Assembly (NCBI RefSeq): GCF_012844235.1
Contig: NZ_JABAGR010000002.1
Location: 62,001-126,000, forward strand
DNA from: Parafannyhessea umbonata
Lineage (GTDB): Bacteria; Actinomycetota; Coriobacteriia; Coriobacteriales; Atopobiaceae
DNA length: 64,000 nucleotides
Direction of reading: 5' to 3'
Below, piece after piece: positions 1 to 9,210 of this stretch (its first letter is position 1; each line of letters begins with the position of its first letter). The position numbers and the translations under genes were made by a program. The notes under the pieces are model-generated. The model made no database searches, was not told the DNA's origin, and saw nothing but the letters and a program-made list of their open reading frames with translations.

Positions 1-1548
1 TCGGCGTCGCTTGCACAGTGCTCCGCGGACGCGATCATCGTGTGCGGGCAGACGTCCGTGGAGGCGCCCGTGAGGGCGGAGGACGACGTCGCATCCGCCC
101 TGCTGGAGGCCTTGGGGGTCGAGCCACGGGAAGACCCCATGGCGCGGCCGCGCGCGGAGTTCTGGTCGCGGCTTGCCGTGGCGCGGCACCACGTGACGCT
201 GGAGCGTACGCTCTACGACGCCACGTCGAAGGAGTGCTACCCCTCCGTCATGATGACGGAGCTGCTGGCCTGCTACGGCGGAGGGGACGGCGACCCCGCC
301 GAGAAGGGCCTTGCCATCCGCTCGCTGGCCGAGACCCAGGTTGCGGCGAACCTCAGCGCAACGGGAACCGCGCCCGAGCTCGTGGCGAGCGAGGAGCCGG
401 AGGCGGCGGGCCGCGTGGCCGACGCCTCCGCGCGCGCCCTCGTGAACGTGCCGCCGGAGGGCAAGCCAGACCTGCTGGACGGAAGGCCAGTCCTCTCCGC
501 GTCGCAGATAGAGTCGTACCTGGAGTGCCCGTACAAGTGGTTCAGCCTGCGCCGCCTGCGGCTGCGCGACTCGGACGCGGGCTTCGGCCCCATGGAGATG
601 GGCACGTTCGCGCACCACGTGCTCGAGGTGACGCACCGGACGCTTCTTGAGGAAGCGCTCGCCTCCCTCGAGGGGACGGGGGACGCGGAGCCGGATGTTG
701 CGAGGGACCTCTCCGCCCGCATCCCCGGCTCGGGCGTGAGCGAGGAGGACCCGGAGCTTGTGACCCATGCGAAGCGGGTGCTCTCGCGCGCGCTGGAGGA
801 GGACCGTCGCGCGCAGTTCCTCGTCACGCGGCGGCGCGAGCGCCCGCAGGCGTTCGTGCCACACTCCGCCCAGGACGAGGGACAGCTCGAGACGCTCGAG
901 AGGGACCTGCTCTCCGCCATCGACTACGAGTCCGGCCTGCTGGTCGGCTTCGAGCCGAGGCTGTTCGAGTGGGACTTCGGCCATGGGCGGGACCTGGTGG
1001 AGTACGCGGGCGCATGGCTGAACGGAACCGTGGACCGCATCGACGTCGACGCCCACGGCAACGCCGTCGTGATCGACTACAAGCACAAGGGCGTCGCGGG
1101 CTTCGCCCGGGAGTACGCCGCACTTCCCGACGGGCCCGAGGGCGGGGAGGCCACGTCCTTCTCGCTCCCCAGGCGCGTGCAATCGCTCATCTACGGGCAG
1201 GTCGTTCGGCGGCGCTTCCCGAACCTCGACGTGAGGGGTGCCGTGTACCTCTCGACGCGTGGGCGGGAGCACGCTCTTTCCGGCGCCGTGGACGCGAACC
1301 TGATGGACCGCGTGTACGGCAGCCGCACGCCTTCGAAGGCGACGGCGGAGGCCGTGGCCGTTGACCCGGGCGGAGGCTTCGGGACGGACGGGGCGCACGG
1401 CATGGACGCGCTGCTTGACGCGACGGAGGAGGCCATCCGGGCGGCGGTCGCCCGCATGCTTGACGGCGACATCGAGGCGGCGCCCGTCGACGCGTCCGCG
1501 TGCGCGTACTGTCCGGTCATGAACTGCGTAAGGAGGATCGCGAAGTGA
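1..1548 (+). CDS. addB: AddB, ATP-dependent nuclease subunit B (5' end outside window)
   Basis: This is the C-terminal part of AddB, partner of AddA in the helicase-nuclease that resects double-strand breaks for RecA-dependent repair. The frame is open from base 1, so the start lies upstream. A RecB-type PD-(D/E)XK nuclease domain is visible: LSASQIESYLECPYKWF near 490-540, GTVDRID near 1027-1047 and VIDYKHKG near 1069-1092, the last carrying the catalytic D-x-K. One Cys codon at 526 and a C-x2-C-x4-C set at 1501-1527 look like the four ligands of the AddB iron-sulfur staple. The stop overlaps the addA start by four bases, so the pair is translationally coupled. The N-terminal inactivated-helicase part cannot be judged here. 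Confidence 0.9.
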   Translation, partial: SASLAQCSADAIIVCGQTSVEAPVRAEDDVASALLEALGVEPREDPMARPRAEFWSRLAVARHHVTLERTLYDATSKECYPSVMMTELLACYGGGDGDPAEKGLAIRSLAETQVAANLSATGTAPELVASEEPEAAGRVADASARALVNVPPEGKPDLLDGRPVLSASQIESYLECPYKWFSLRRLRLRDSDAGFGPMEMGTFAHHVLEVTHRTLLEEALASLEGTGDAEPDVARDLSARIPGSGVSEEDPELVTHAKRVLSRALEEDRRAQFLVTRRRERPQAFVPHSAQDEGQLETLERDLLSAIDYESGLLVGFEPRLFEWDFGHGRDLVEYAGAWLNGTVDRIDVDAHGNAVVIDYKHKGVAGFAREYAALPDGPEGGEATSFSLPRRVQSLIYGQVVRRRFPNLDVRGAVYLSTRGREHALSGAVDANLMDRVYGSRTPSKATAEAVAVDPGGGFGTDGAHGMDALLDATEEAIRAAVARMLDGDIEAAPVDASACAYCPVMNCVRRIAK

Positions 1549-4500
1549 GCGGCATCGACCTTTCCACACTGAATGACGAGCAGAGGAAGATCGTCACGAC
1601 CCTGGACGAGCCACTGTTCGTGGAGGCCGGCGCCGGCTCCGGCAAGACGTTCACGCTCACCCGGAGGGTGGCGTGGGCGCTCACGCCCGGCTCGGGCACG
1701 GACGGTGCGCCGTTTCTGGACGACCTGTCGCAGGTGCTCGTGATCACGTTCACGAACGCCGCCGCGCAGGAGATCAGGGAGCGCGTGCGCTCCACGCTGC
1801 GCGAGGCGGGCATGCGCGAGCAGGCGCTGCAGGTCGACTCCGCGTGGATCAGCACCATCCATGGCATGTGCGCTAGGATCCTGAGACGCCACGCCTTCGA
1901 GCTCGGCCTTGACCCGAAGTTCAAGATCGCCGAGGGAAACGATGCGGAGGCCATGCAGGACCGTGCCCTGGAGGAGGTCGTGGGCTCCGCCTACAGGGAC
2001 CGCGACGCCAGCCCCGCGCTTCGCGAGGCGTTCGGGGAGTACCAGCTCGGCCGAAGGTCCCAAGGCGGCTACTCCGGCCTCATGGGCGTGGTGCAGGACG
2101 TGCGCGCCGCGGCGCGTGCGGTGCCCGACGGGTACGAGGGCCTGACGTTTCCGCAGGCAGACAGCGCGTCAGAGGTCATGGCGCGCCTGACGGAGGAGAT
2201 GGAGTCCCTCGCCGCGCAGAAGCTCACGGCAAAGGCGGCCGAGAAGGTCGCCCCCTCCCTGGAGGTGCTGAGGTCGTTCATGGGGCTCGCGCCGGGCCGT
2301 CGCACGGCGTCCGCGGCCGCCGCCGCGCTCGACTCCGTGACGCTTCCCCGCAGGGTCAACAAGGAGGCGAAGGAGCAGGCGGATCTTGCGAAGGCGGCCC
2401 TCGCGGAGGCAAGGGCCTGCGTCCTTCTCGCCCGTCCCCGGGCGTGGGTCGAGGACATCGTGGGGCTCGCGCGCAGGGTGGACGAACGCGTGGCGGAGTT
2501 GGAGCGCGCGGCGGGCGTGCTCTCGAACGACGAGCTCGTGAGCCTTGCGCTGCGGGCCGTTCGCGACAACGAGGCCATCGCCCGCGACTACGCGGGGCGC
2601 TTCAGGCTCGTGATGGTGGACGAGTTCCAGGACACGGACGCGACGCAGCTGGAGCTCATCGGCCTTTTGGCGGGGCGCGGCGCCCGCCACCTGGCCACGG
2701 TGGGCGACGCGCAGCAGTCCATCTATCGCTTCCGCGGCGCCGACGTGGGGGTGTTTCGCGGCAGGGGGGAGGAGCTTCCCCCGGAGTGGCACGTGAGGCT
2801 TGCCGTGAACTACCGCAGCCACGCGGACGTGCTGTCCCTGGTGGACCGCGTGTGCGGCGGCGACGCCGGTGTGCTTGCGGACTTCATGCACCTGGACCCC
2901 AACCCGGGACGCGACGACAGGTATCGCGCGCGGGACCTTCCGCGCATCGACGTGGAGGTCACGCGCGGCGTGGGCACGAGGGGGCAGGTGGGCGCCCAGC
3001 AGGCGCAGGTCGCCGCCGCGGCGATGGCGGACAGGCTCGCGGAGTACGCGGCGCACGGCGAGCGCCCGGGCGACGTGGCGCTCCTCTTGGGCACCACCAC
3101 GAAGGCGGCCCTCTACATCGACGCGATCCGCGAGCGCGGGCTCGAGTGCGTGGTGACGGGAGGCTCGACGTTCACGAGCGCGCCGGAGGTGGTCACCATG
3201 GCGAAGCTCCTGCACGTGCTCGCGAACCCCAAGGACACGCAGTCCGGACTCTTCCCGCTGCTCACGAGCGAGATGTTCATGCTCGACGCCAGCGACCTGC
3301 TGCAGCTGGGCACCCGCGCCCAGCGCGAGCTCGACGCCCCGACGATGCGCAAGATCGACCGCGGCATCGAGACCATGGAGTTCTTCCACGGCGCGGCCCC
3401 GTCGCGTCGCCTCGCACATGCGCATGACGTGCTGGCCCGCGCGCGGCTTGCGATGAGGCGCATGCCCGTCGCGGACGTCTGCCTTAAGGTCGTGCGCGAG
3501 TCGGGCTGGCTCTCGCGGTTGGAGGCGGAGGGGGCCACCGGGGTGGCACGCGAGGCGAACGTGCTTGCCGCCGTGGGCTACATACGGGACCTGACGGACG
3601 GCATGGGGCTCGGTCCCGCCCGCGCCGCCACGGAGTTCGACCTGTGGCTCGAGGTGTCCAAGATCCCGCCGGCGTCGCTTGCGGGCGGCAGGATGGAGTC
3701 CGTGCGCGTGATGACGATCCACGCTTCGAAGGGCCTGGAGTTTCCCGTCACGGCCGTGGCGGAGTGCTGGGGGCAGAGGCCGGAGGGAGGCAGGCTCAAG
3801 ACGCTCGCGAGCGGTCGGGGGAGCGTCTGCGTGCTCGCGCCGCAGGACGCGATAGGGGACCTCGATCGCATCGCGGAGACGGACCGGCCGTCGAACCTTG
3901 CGGAATGGCTGCGCCACGCGACGTTCGCGAACGACGAGGCTGCCGCCGCCGAGAAGACCAGGCTCCTCTACGTCGCGCTCACCCGCGCCCGCGAGGCCCT
4001 CATCGTGGGGTGCAACGTCGCCGCGAAGAAGGACGGCATGAACCCTGCGCTCGCCTGCGGCTTCTTGGATGCGCTCCTGCCCGGGGGCGTGCCCGCGGCG
4101 GGGGAGCATCGTTTCGGGTACGGCGGCACGCAGCCCGGGCGCCTGCGCGTGATAGACGTGACGAAGGCGGACGGCGAGTTTGCGGTGGACTCCGCGGGAT
4201 CGCTCGCCGGCGCCGACGGGGCGCTCGCGGCGGAGCCGGAAGCCGTCGAAGGCGCGGCGGACGGGGCGGCCGCGAGCTTCGACATCTATGCGGTCGAGGA
4301 CGAGCCGACAGCCGGACGCGTCGACGTCTGGAGGCCGCGCGAGGGCGTGTTCAGCTTCAGCAGCGCGCACGAGCAGATGGCCGAGCGCTTTGCGGAGGGC
4401 GAGCCCGGAGGCGGGCGCGATGCCGCGGGGGACGCCTCCCGTCCCCTTCCCGTCCGCGTCCCCACACGCGCGGAGCGTGCGGCGGAGCAGGAGGGCGCGC

Positions 4501-5069
4501 CCGTGACGGGCGACGAGGACCGGGCGACGAACTTTGGATCCGCCTTCCACGAGCTTGCGCAGTGCCTGGTGGAGGTGGGCGAGGGGCTTGGGGACCCGTG
4601 CGAGGCGAACCTACCCGAGGGAAGGTTCGATGCGACGTGCGACCTCTGGCGTCTCTCCGCGAGAAACAGGGCGCGCCTGCGCACGGCTCTTGACCGCTGG
4701 CGCACCTCGCGGCTCCGGCGGGAGGTCCTCTCCCACGGACGGGTGCGGGCGGAGGTGCCGTTCTTCTCGCCCGCGGACTCCGAGTTCGGGGAGTACGTCG
4801 AGGGCGCGATCGACCTGCTCGCAACGGACGAGGGCACAGGCGCCGCGCTTTTGGTGGACTACAAGACGGGCGACCGCGGGCTTTCCGCGGAGCAGGTTCG
4901 CGCAAGACACGAGATGCAGGCGAACTTCTATGCGTCGGTGCTCATGCGCCACGGGTTCGCTTCCGTCGACTGTCGCTTCGTGTGCGTGGAGCTTGCGGAC
5001 CCGGACGACCCCGACGAGCCGTACTCCGTGAGCTACCGCTTCGACGCAGACAACCCCCCGCGGATGTAG
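1545..5069 (+). CDS. addA: AddA, ATP-dependent helicase/nuclease subunit A
   Basis: AddA is the motor and second nuclease subunit of the AddAB complex. The GTG start at 1545 is chosen because AGGAGG lies at 1531-1536 and GTGA overlaps the addB stop; the product is 1174 residues, close to the usual ~1200. UvrD-type superfamily 1 helicase motifs are in order: Walker A GAGSGKT (29-35), Walker B MVDEFQDTD, VGDAQQSIYRFRGAD, NYRS, TIHASKGLEFPV and LLYVALTRARE. A C-terminal PD-(D/E)XK nuclease follows, with EGAIDLL and LVDYKTGD (catalytic Asp about 1105, Lys about 1107). All key residues look present, so the protein should be active. Confidence 0.95.
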   Translation: MSGIDLSTLNDEQRKIVTTLDEPLFVEAGAGSGKTFTLTRRVAWALTPGSGTDGAPFLDDLSQVLVITFTNAAAQEIRERVRSTLREAGMREQALQVDSAWISTIHGMCARILRRHAFELGLDPKFKIAEGNDAEAMQDRALEEVVGSAYRDRDASPALREAFGEYQLGRRSQGGYSGLMGVVQDVRAAARAVPDGYEGLTFPQADSASEVMARLTEEMESLAAQKLTAKAAEKVAPSLEVLRSFMGLAPGRRTASAAAAALDSVTLPRRVNKEAKEQADLAKAALAEARACVLLARPRAWVEDIVGLARRVDERVAELERAAGVLSNDELVSLALRAVRDNEAIARDYAGRFRLVMVDEFQDTDATQLELIGLLAGRGARHLATVGDAQQSIYRFRGADVGVFRGRGEELPPEWHVRLAVNYRSHADVLSLVDRVCGGDAGVLADFMHLDPNPGRDDRYRARDLPRIDVEVTRGVGTRGQVGAQQAQVAAAAMADRLAEYAAHGERPGDVALLLGTTTKAALYIDAIRERGLECVVTGGSTFTSAPEVVTMAKLLHVLANPKDTQSGLFPLLTSEMFMLDASDLLQLGTRAQRELDAPTMRKIDRGIETMEFFHGAAPSRRLAHAHDVLARARLAMRRMPVADVCLKVVRESGWLSRLEAEGATGVAREANVLAAVGYIRDLTDGMGLGPARAATEFDLWLEVSKIPPASLAGGRMESVRVMTIHASKGLEFPVTAVAECWGQRPEGGRLKTLASGRGSVCVLAPQDAIGDLDRIAETDRPSNLAEWLRHATFANDEAAAAEKTRLLYVALTRAREALIVGCNVAAKKDGMNPALACGFLDALLPGGVPAAGEHRFGYGGTQPGRLRVIDVTKADGEFAVDSAGSLAGADGALAAEPEAVEGAADGAAASFDIYAVEDEPTAGRVDVWRPREGVFSFSSAHEQMAERFAEGEPGGGRDAAGDASRPLPVRVPTRAERAAEQEGAPVTGDEDRATNFGSAFHELAQCLVEVGEGLGDPCEANLPEGRFDATCDLWRLSARNRARLRTALDRWRTSRLRREVLSHGRVRAEVPFFSPADSEFGEYVEGAIDLLATDEGTGAALLVDYKTGDRGLSAEQVRARHEMQANFYASVLMRHGFASVDCRFVCVELADPDDPDEPYSVSYRFDADNPPRM

Positions 5070-5146
5070 CGCGCGGAACGCGCCTTTCGCGGCCGCGGCG
5101 TCGGACTTGTGTGCGTCGTCTGGAGCGTGGCGGACGCCTGGTTGAC

Positions 5147-5197
5147 CCCCTGAGCTGCGGATGCGCGAGGACCTTGCATGGCACCGCAGCTCAGGGG
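5147..5197. repeat. 14-bp perfect inverted repeat upstream of dnaE
   Basis: CCCCTGAGCTGCGG at 5147-5160 is exactly complementary to CCGCAGCTCAGGGG at 5184-5197, with a 23-base loop. It lies 77 bases after addA and just before the LexA-like box. No T-run follows, so it is not a typical intrinsic terminator. It may be a transcript hairpin that stabilises the addA 3' end, or a protein site. The function is unknown. Confidence 0.6.
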
Positions 5198-5210
5198 ACG
5201 TGTACGGAAT

Positions 5211-5226
5211 AAGAACATGTGTTCTT
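5211..5226. promoter_or_regulatory. LexA-like SOS box upstream of dnaE
   Basis: AAGAAC-ATGT-GTTCTT has perfect six-base arms around a four-base centre. Its core GAAC-RNRY-GTTC matches the Gram-positive/actinobacterial LexA operator core. It sits about 30 bases upstream of a TATCAT -10-like element at 5255-5260, where LexA could block the -35 region. A box of the same design precedes ruvC. Assignment is by consensus and context. Confidence 0.6.
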
Positions 5227-5254
5227 CTCGCCTGCGCGAGGCGTCGCCGTGGGG

Positions 5255-5260
5255 TATCAT
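5255..5260 (+). promoter_or_regulatory. Putative -10 element of dnaE
   Basis: TATCAT lies 39 bases before the dnaE ATG, with the LexA-like box upstream. No good -35 hexamer is visible. Similar TA-rich hexamers occur before several other genes in this window. Confidence 0.35.
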
Positions 5261-5298
5261 GGACGGGTCAAATCTTGGGCTTGCCTTCGGAGGGTTAC

Positions 5299-8200
5299 AT
5301 GGCTTTCGTCCACCTGCACAACCACTCGGACTTCTCGATCCTGGACGGCGCGACGCCGATTCCGGACATGGTGAAGCGTGCCGTCGACTTTGGGATGCCT
5401 GCCGTTGCCATCACGGACCACGGCTACATGTTCGGCATACCCGAGCTCGACCTGGAGTGCCGCAAGTACAACGACGGCCAGAAGAACATGAAGCAGTGGC
5501 GCCACGACGTCGAGTGCTTCAAGAAGGAGTGGACGCTCGAGGAGCCGGCGGCGGACCCCGACGACGCGGACTACTTCGACCGCGTGCACGACCAGTGGGC
5601 GTCCGACGTCAGGGTGTGGGAGGAGAGCGGCCACGACGTGAAGGCCGTGGAGGCGAATCGCCCGCGCCTCAAGATCAAGCCCATCTTCGGCTGCGAGGCC
5701 TACTTCATACCGGGGGACCACGTCGAGCGCGGCCACAGGGAGAAGCGCTACCACCTGATCCTGCTGGCGAAGAACTCGACCGGCTACCATAACCTGCTGA
5801 AGTGCATGTCGGAGGCCGCCGGCCACGAGATGATGTACTACGGCAAGCCGCACACCGTCTTCAACATGCTGGAGAGGTACCACGAGGGGCTCATCTGCCA
5901 GAGCGCGTGCGTGCAGGGCATCATCCAGCAGTGCGTGCTGGACGGGCAGTTCGACGAGGCGCGCGACTGGGCTCGCAAGTTCCATGCGCTGTTTGGCGAC
6001 GACTTCTACATGGAGATCCAGGATCACGGCCTCACGTTCCGCAACGGCTGGGACGACCGCAAGCTCGACGAGTACCTGGTGAAGCTCGCCCACGAGGAGG
6101 GCATCAAGGTCGTCTGCACCAACGACTTCCACTACCTCACGCGCGAGGACGCCTCCACGCAGGACATCCTGAGCTGCATCGGGAAGGCGACCACGCTCGA
6201 CGACCCCAACCGCATGCGCATGGAGGGCACCGAGTTCTACATGAAGAGCGAGGAGGAGATGCGCGGCCTGTTCTCGTGGTGCCCCGAGGCCGCGGACACC
6301 ACGCTCGAAATCGCGGACAAGTGCGACTACGAGCTCGACTGGTCGAGCATGTACCTGCCGGAGTACCCTGGGCTTCGTCCTGGCGAGACCGCGGAGGAGC
6401 GCTTCCGTGAGGAGTGCGAGAAGGGCCTCGCGCGACGCTACGGCGAGAACTGGCGCGACCTCACCATTGGCGACTGGAACGTGAAGGACCGCTTCGAGCA
6501 CGAGTACAAGATCATCACCGAGAAGGGCTTCGCGAACTACTTCCTCATCGTCCAGGACTACGTGCAGTGGGCGAAGGACAACGGCATCGGCGTGGGCCCG
6601 GGGCGTGGCTCCGCCGCCGGCGCAATCGTCGCGTACGCCATGAACATCACGAACTTCGACCCGCTCGAGAACGGCCTGATGTTCGAGAGGTTCCTCTCGC
6701 CGCAGCGTTCGGAGATGCCCGATATCGACATGGACTTCGACGACGAGCACCTCCAGGACGTGCTCCAGCATGTTCGCGACGTCTACGGCGAGGACCACGT
6801 ATGCAAGGTCATCACGTACTCGACGATCAAGGCGAAGCAGGCCATCAACGACGCGAACCGCGTCCTGGGCTTCCCGGTCTTCATGGGACAGAAGCTCTCG
6901 AAGATGCTCTCGAACGACCCGAAGCTGACCCTGCCGAACGCGCTGCACAAGAACGAGAAGAAGCCGGACCAGTACTCGCCGGACTTCGAGGAGGCCTACA
7001 ACAAGGACCCCGACGCGCACCGCATCATCGACGCGGCCCTCTCGATCGAGGGCTTCATGCGCGGCGAGGGCGTGCATGCCTGTGCGACGCTCATAGCACC
7101 GACGCCCGTCACGGACCACGTGCCGACGAAGCTCGACACGAAGGGAAACGTCACCATCACCCAGTACGAGGGCCACTCGGTCGCGGACATGGGCCTGCTC
7201 AAGATGGACTTCCTGGGACTCAGGACCCTGACGGTCATCAACAAGGCACTCGCGAACATCAGGCGCAGGTACCCGAAGGCGTCTGACATAGAGCGCGTGC
7301 CGGAGGCCGTGAGGAAGTGCCTGAAGGATGGCGCGACCTGCGTCGACATCGACGTGGACAAGATCGACTTCTCGGACCCGAAGATCTACGAGCTCCTCGG
7401 TTCGGGCCAGACCGCGGGCGTCTTCCAGGTCGAGTCCGGCGGCATGACCGCGACCATCAAGAACATGCAGCCCAACCAGTACAAGCAGATCGTCGCTCTC
7501 ATCGCGCTCTACCGTCCCGGCCCCCTGGGCGCCGGCATGGTCGACAGCTACATCAAGCGCATGCACGGAGAGGAGAAGATCTCCTACTACGACGACAGGC
7601 TGAAGCCGATCCTGGAAGAGACCTATGGCACCATGGTCTACCAGGAGCAGGTCATGCAGATCTCGATGAAGATGTCCGGCTTCACGCCGGGCGAGTCCGA
7701 CTCGCGCATGCGCAAGCCCGTGGCCAAGAAGAAGATCAAGATGCTGACCGACCAGGTCTTCCACTGGGAGAAGACCGGAGCGGACGAAACGATCTACGAC
7801 CACTGGATGAACGGCGCCGAGGCGAACGGCTATAGCCGTGACATCGCGCAGGAGATCTGGGACAACGTCCTCGAGTTCGCGTCGTACGCGTTCAACAAGT
7901 CGCACTCCGCCGGATATGCGATCCTCGTCATGCAGACCGCATGGCTGAAGGCGTACTTCCCGAAGGAGTACATGGCCTCGGTCCTCACGTCCTACATGGG
8001 CAAGACCGACAAGATCGTCCACTACGTCACGGCGTGCAACCATGACGGCACCAAGGTCCTTCCGCCGGACATCAACAAGTCCGGCAAGGACTTCACGGCC
8101 ACCGACGAGGGCATCGTCTTCGGCTTCGCCGGCATCAGGGGCGTGGGCGAGGGGCCCGCCGAGGCGATCATGGCCGAGCGCGCCGCGAACGGCCCGTTCA

Positions 8201-9210
8201 AGAACCTGCATGACTTCTGCGAGCGCGTCGACTCCTCCCAGGCGAACCGTCGCGTGGTCGAGGCCCTCATCAAGGCGGGCGCGTTCGACGAGACGGGCTA
8301 CCCTCGCAAGCAGCTCATGGAGTTCGTGGACAAGAACAATCCCGCGAACATCATCGACGCGGCGGCGAAGCGCCAGAAGGACAAGGCGAACGGGCAGGTG
8401 TCCATGTTCGACATGTTCGCGGACGTCGCCGGCTCCGGCTTCACGGATGACGTGCCAGAGCCGGATCCCGACGACGAGTGGGACCGCCACCTCAAGCTGC
8501 AGCAGGAGCACGACGTCCTCGGACTCTACGTTTCGGACCACCCCCTGCGCCCGTTCGAGTACGCGCTGTCGAAGGCCCGTGACTGCACCATATCCGAGGC
8601 GATGGCCTCGGAGGACTACGTCGACCCGGTGACGGGCGCGACCTCCCAGCGCTTCAAGGTGGAGGACGGCAAGGTCATCAAGCTTGCCGGCATGGTCCCC
8701 GTCGGCGGCGTCGCAAAGAAGGTCACCAAGAAGGGCGACCAGATGGCCATCGTCACGCTCGAGGACATGGAGGGCGAGATCTCGCTCGTCGTCTTCCCGA
8801 AGACCTACCAGGAGTGCGCGTCCGCCCTCGAGGGTGAGGTCGACCCAGACACCGGTGAGCGCATCGGCGACGTCTTCATCCAGGCAACCGGCAAGATCGA
8901 GCACGGTGACAGGGGAGACCAGCTCATCTGCTCGAGGATCGAGGCGCTCGAGCTGAACGAGAGGACGAACAGGCCGAAGGTGTTCGAGGTCTACATCCCC
9001 TCCAGGATGCTCTCGATGGACAGGATGGAGACGCTCCAGTCAATCTTCGACCGCTACAACGGCCTCGACCACATCGAGCTCATGGTCGAGAGCTCGTGCG
9101 GCGACATGATGAGGATGGAGCTGCCGACGAAGGTGGACGCGAAGAACATGGTCCTCCTCGCGGAGGTGAAGGACTTCGTCGGCCGCGACGGCCACGTGCA
9201 GATTGCCTAG
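5299..9210 (+). CDS. dnaE: DNA polymerase III subunit alpha (DnaE)
   Basis: Replicative C-family polymerase, 1303 residues from the ATG at 5299, which has GGAGG at 5289-5293; an upstream in-frame extension lacks conserved sequence. The PHP domain begins at once (HLHNHSDFSILDG, residues 5-17; ITDHG, 38-42) and keeps the metal-ligand motifs HLHNHS, TDHG, GCEAY, SAC and DFHYL. This suggests a working PHP proofreading nuclease as in actinobacterial DnaE1. The palm motif PDIDMDFDDE gives catalytic Asp477 and Asp479, with Asp637 in LLKMDFLGL. Finger, HhH and OB-fold regions follow. About 67 extra residues interrupt the PHP domain between residues 47 and 126. The stop overlaps that of the convergent Abi gene by two bases. 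Confidence 0.95.
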   Translation: MAFVHLHNHSDFSILDGATPIPDMVKRAVDFGMPAVAITDHGYMFGIPELDLECRKYNDGQKNMKQWRHDVECFKKEWTLEEPAADPDDADYFDRVHDQWASDVRVWEESGHDVKAVEANRPRLKIKPIFGCEAYFIPGDHVERGHREKRYHLILLAKNSTGYHNLLKCMSEAAGHEMMYYGKPHTVFNMLERYHEGLICQSACVQGIIQQCVLDGQFDEARDWARKFHALFGDDFYMEIQDHGLTFRNGWDDRKLDEYLVKLAHEEGIKVVCTNDFHYLTREDASTQDILSCIGKATTLDDPNRMRMEGTEFYMKSEEEMRGLFSWCPEAADTTLEIADKCDYELDWSSMYLPEYPGLRPGETAEERFREECEKGLARRYGENWRDLTIGDWNVKDRFEHEYKIITEKGFANYFLIVQDYVQWAKDNGIGVGPGRGSAAGAIVAYAMNITNFDPLENGLMFERFLSPQRSEMPDIDMDFDDEHLQDVLQHVRDVYGEDHVCKVITYSTIKAKQAINDANRVLGFPVFMGQKLSKMLSNDPKLTLPNALHKNEKKPDQYSPDFEEAYNKDPDAHRIIDAALSIEGFMRGEGVHACATLIAPTPVTDHVPTKLDTKGNVTITQYEGHSVADMGLLKMDFLGLRTLTVINKALANIRRRYPKASDIERVPEAVRKCLKDGATCVDIDVDKIDFSDPKIYELLGSGQTAGVFQVESGGMTATIKNMQPNQYKQIVALIALYRPGPLGAGMVDSYIKRMHGEEKISYYDDRLKPILEETYGTMVYQEQVMQISMKMSGFTPGESDSRMRKPVAKKKIKMLTDQVFHWEKTGADETIYDHWMNGAEANGYSRDIAQEIWDNVLEFASYAFNKSHSAGYAILVMQTAWLKAYFPKEYMASVLTSYMGKTDKIVHYVTACNHDGTKVLPPDINKSGKDFTATDEGIVFGFAGIRGVGEGPAEAIMAERAANGPFKNLHDFCERVDSSQANRRVVEALIKAGAFDETGYPRKQLMEFVDKNNPANIIDAAAKRQKDKANGQVSMFDMFADVAGSGFTDDVPEPDPDDEWDRHLKLQQEHDVLGLYVSDHPLRPFEYALSKARDCTISEAMASEDYVDPVTGATSQRFKVEDGKVIKLAGMVPVGGVAKKVTKKGDQMAIVTLEDMEGEISLVVFPKTYQECASALEGEVDPDTGERIGDVFIQATGKIEHGDRGDQLICSRIEALELNERTNRPKVFEVYIPSRMLSMDRMETLQSIFDRYNGLDHIELMVESSCGDMMRMELPTKVDAKNMVLLAEVKDFVGRDGHVQIA

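Noticed and set aside
5147-5197. Intrinsic terminator of addA
   Set aside because: The stem is perfect but no T-run follows on either strand.
5257-8904. Very long open frame antisense to dnaE
   Set aside because: It lies opposite a strongly conserved gene, has no SD and encodes biased Val/Leu/Arg-rich sequence produced by GC-rich third positions.
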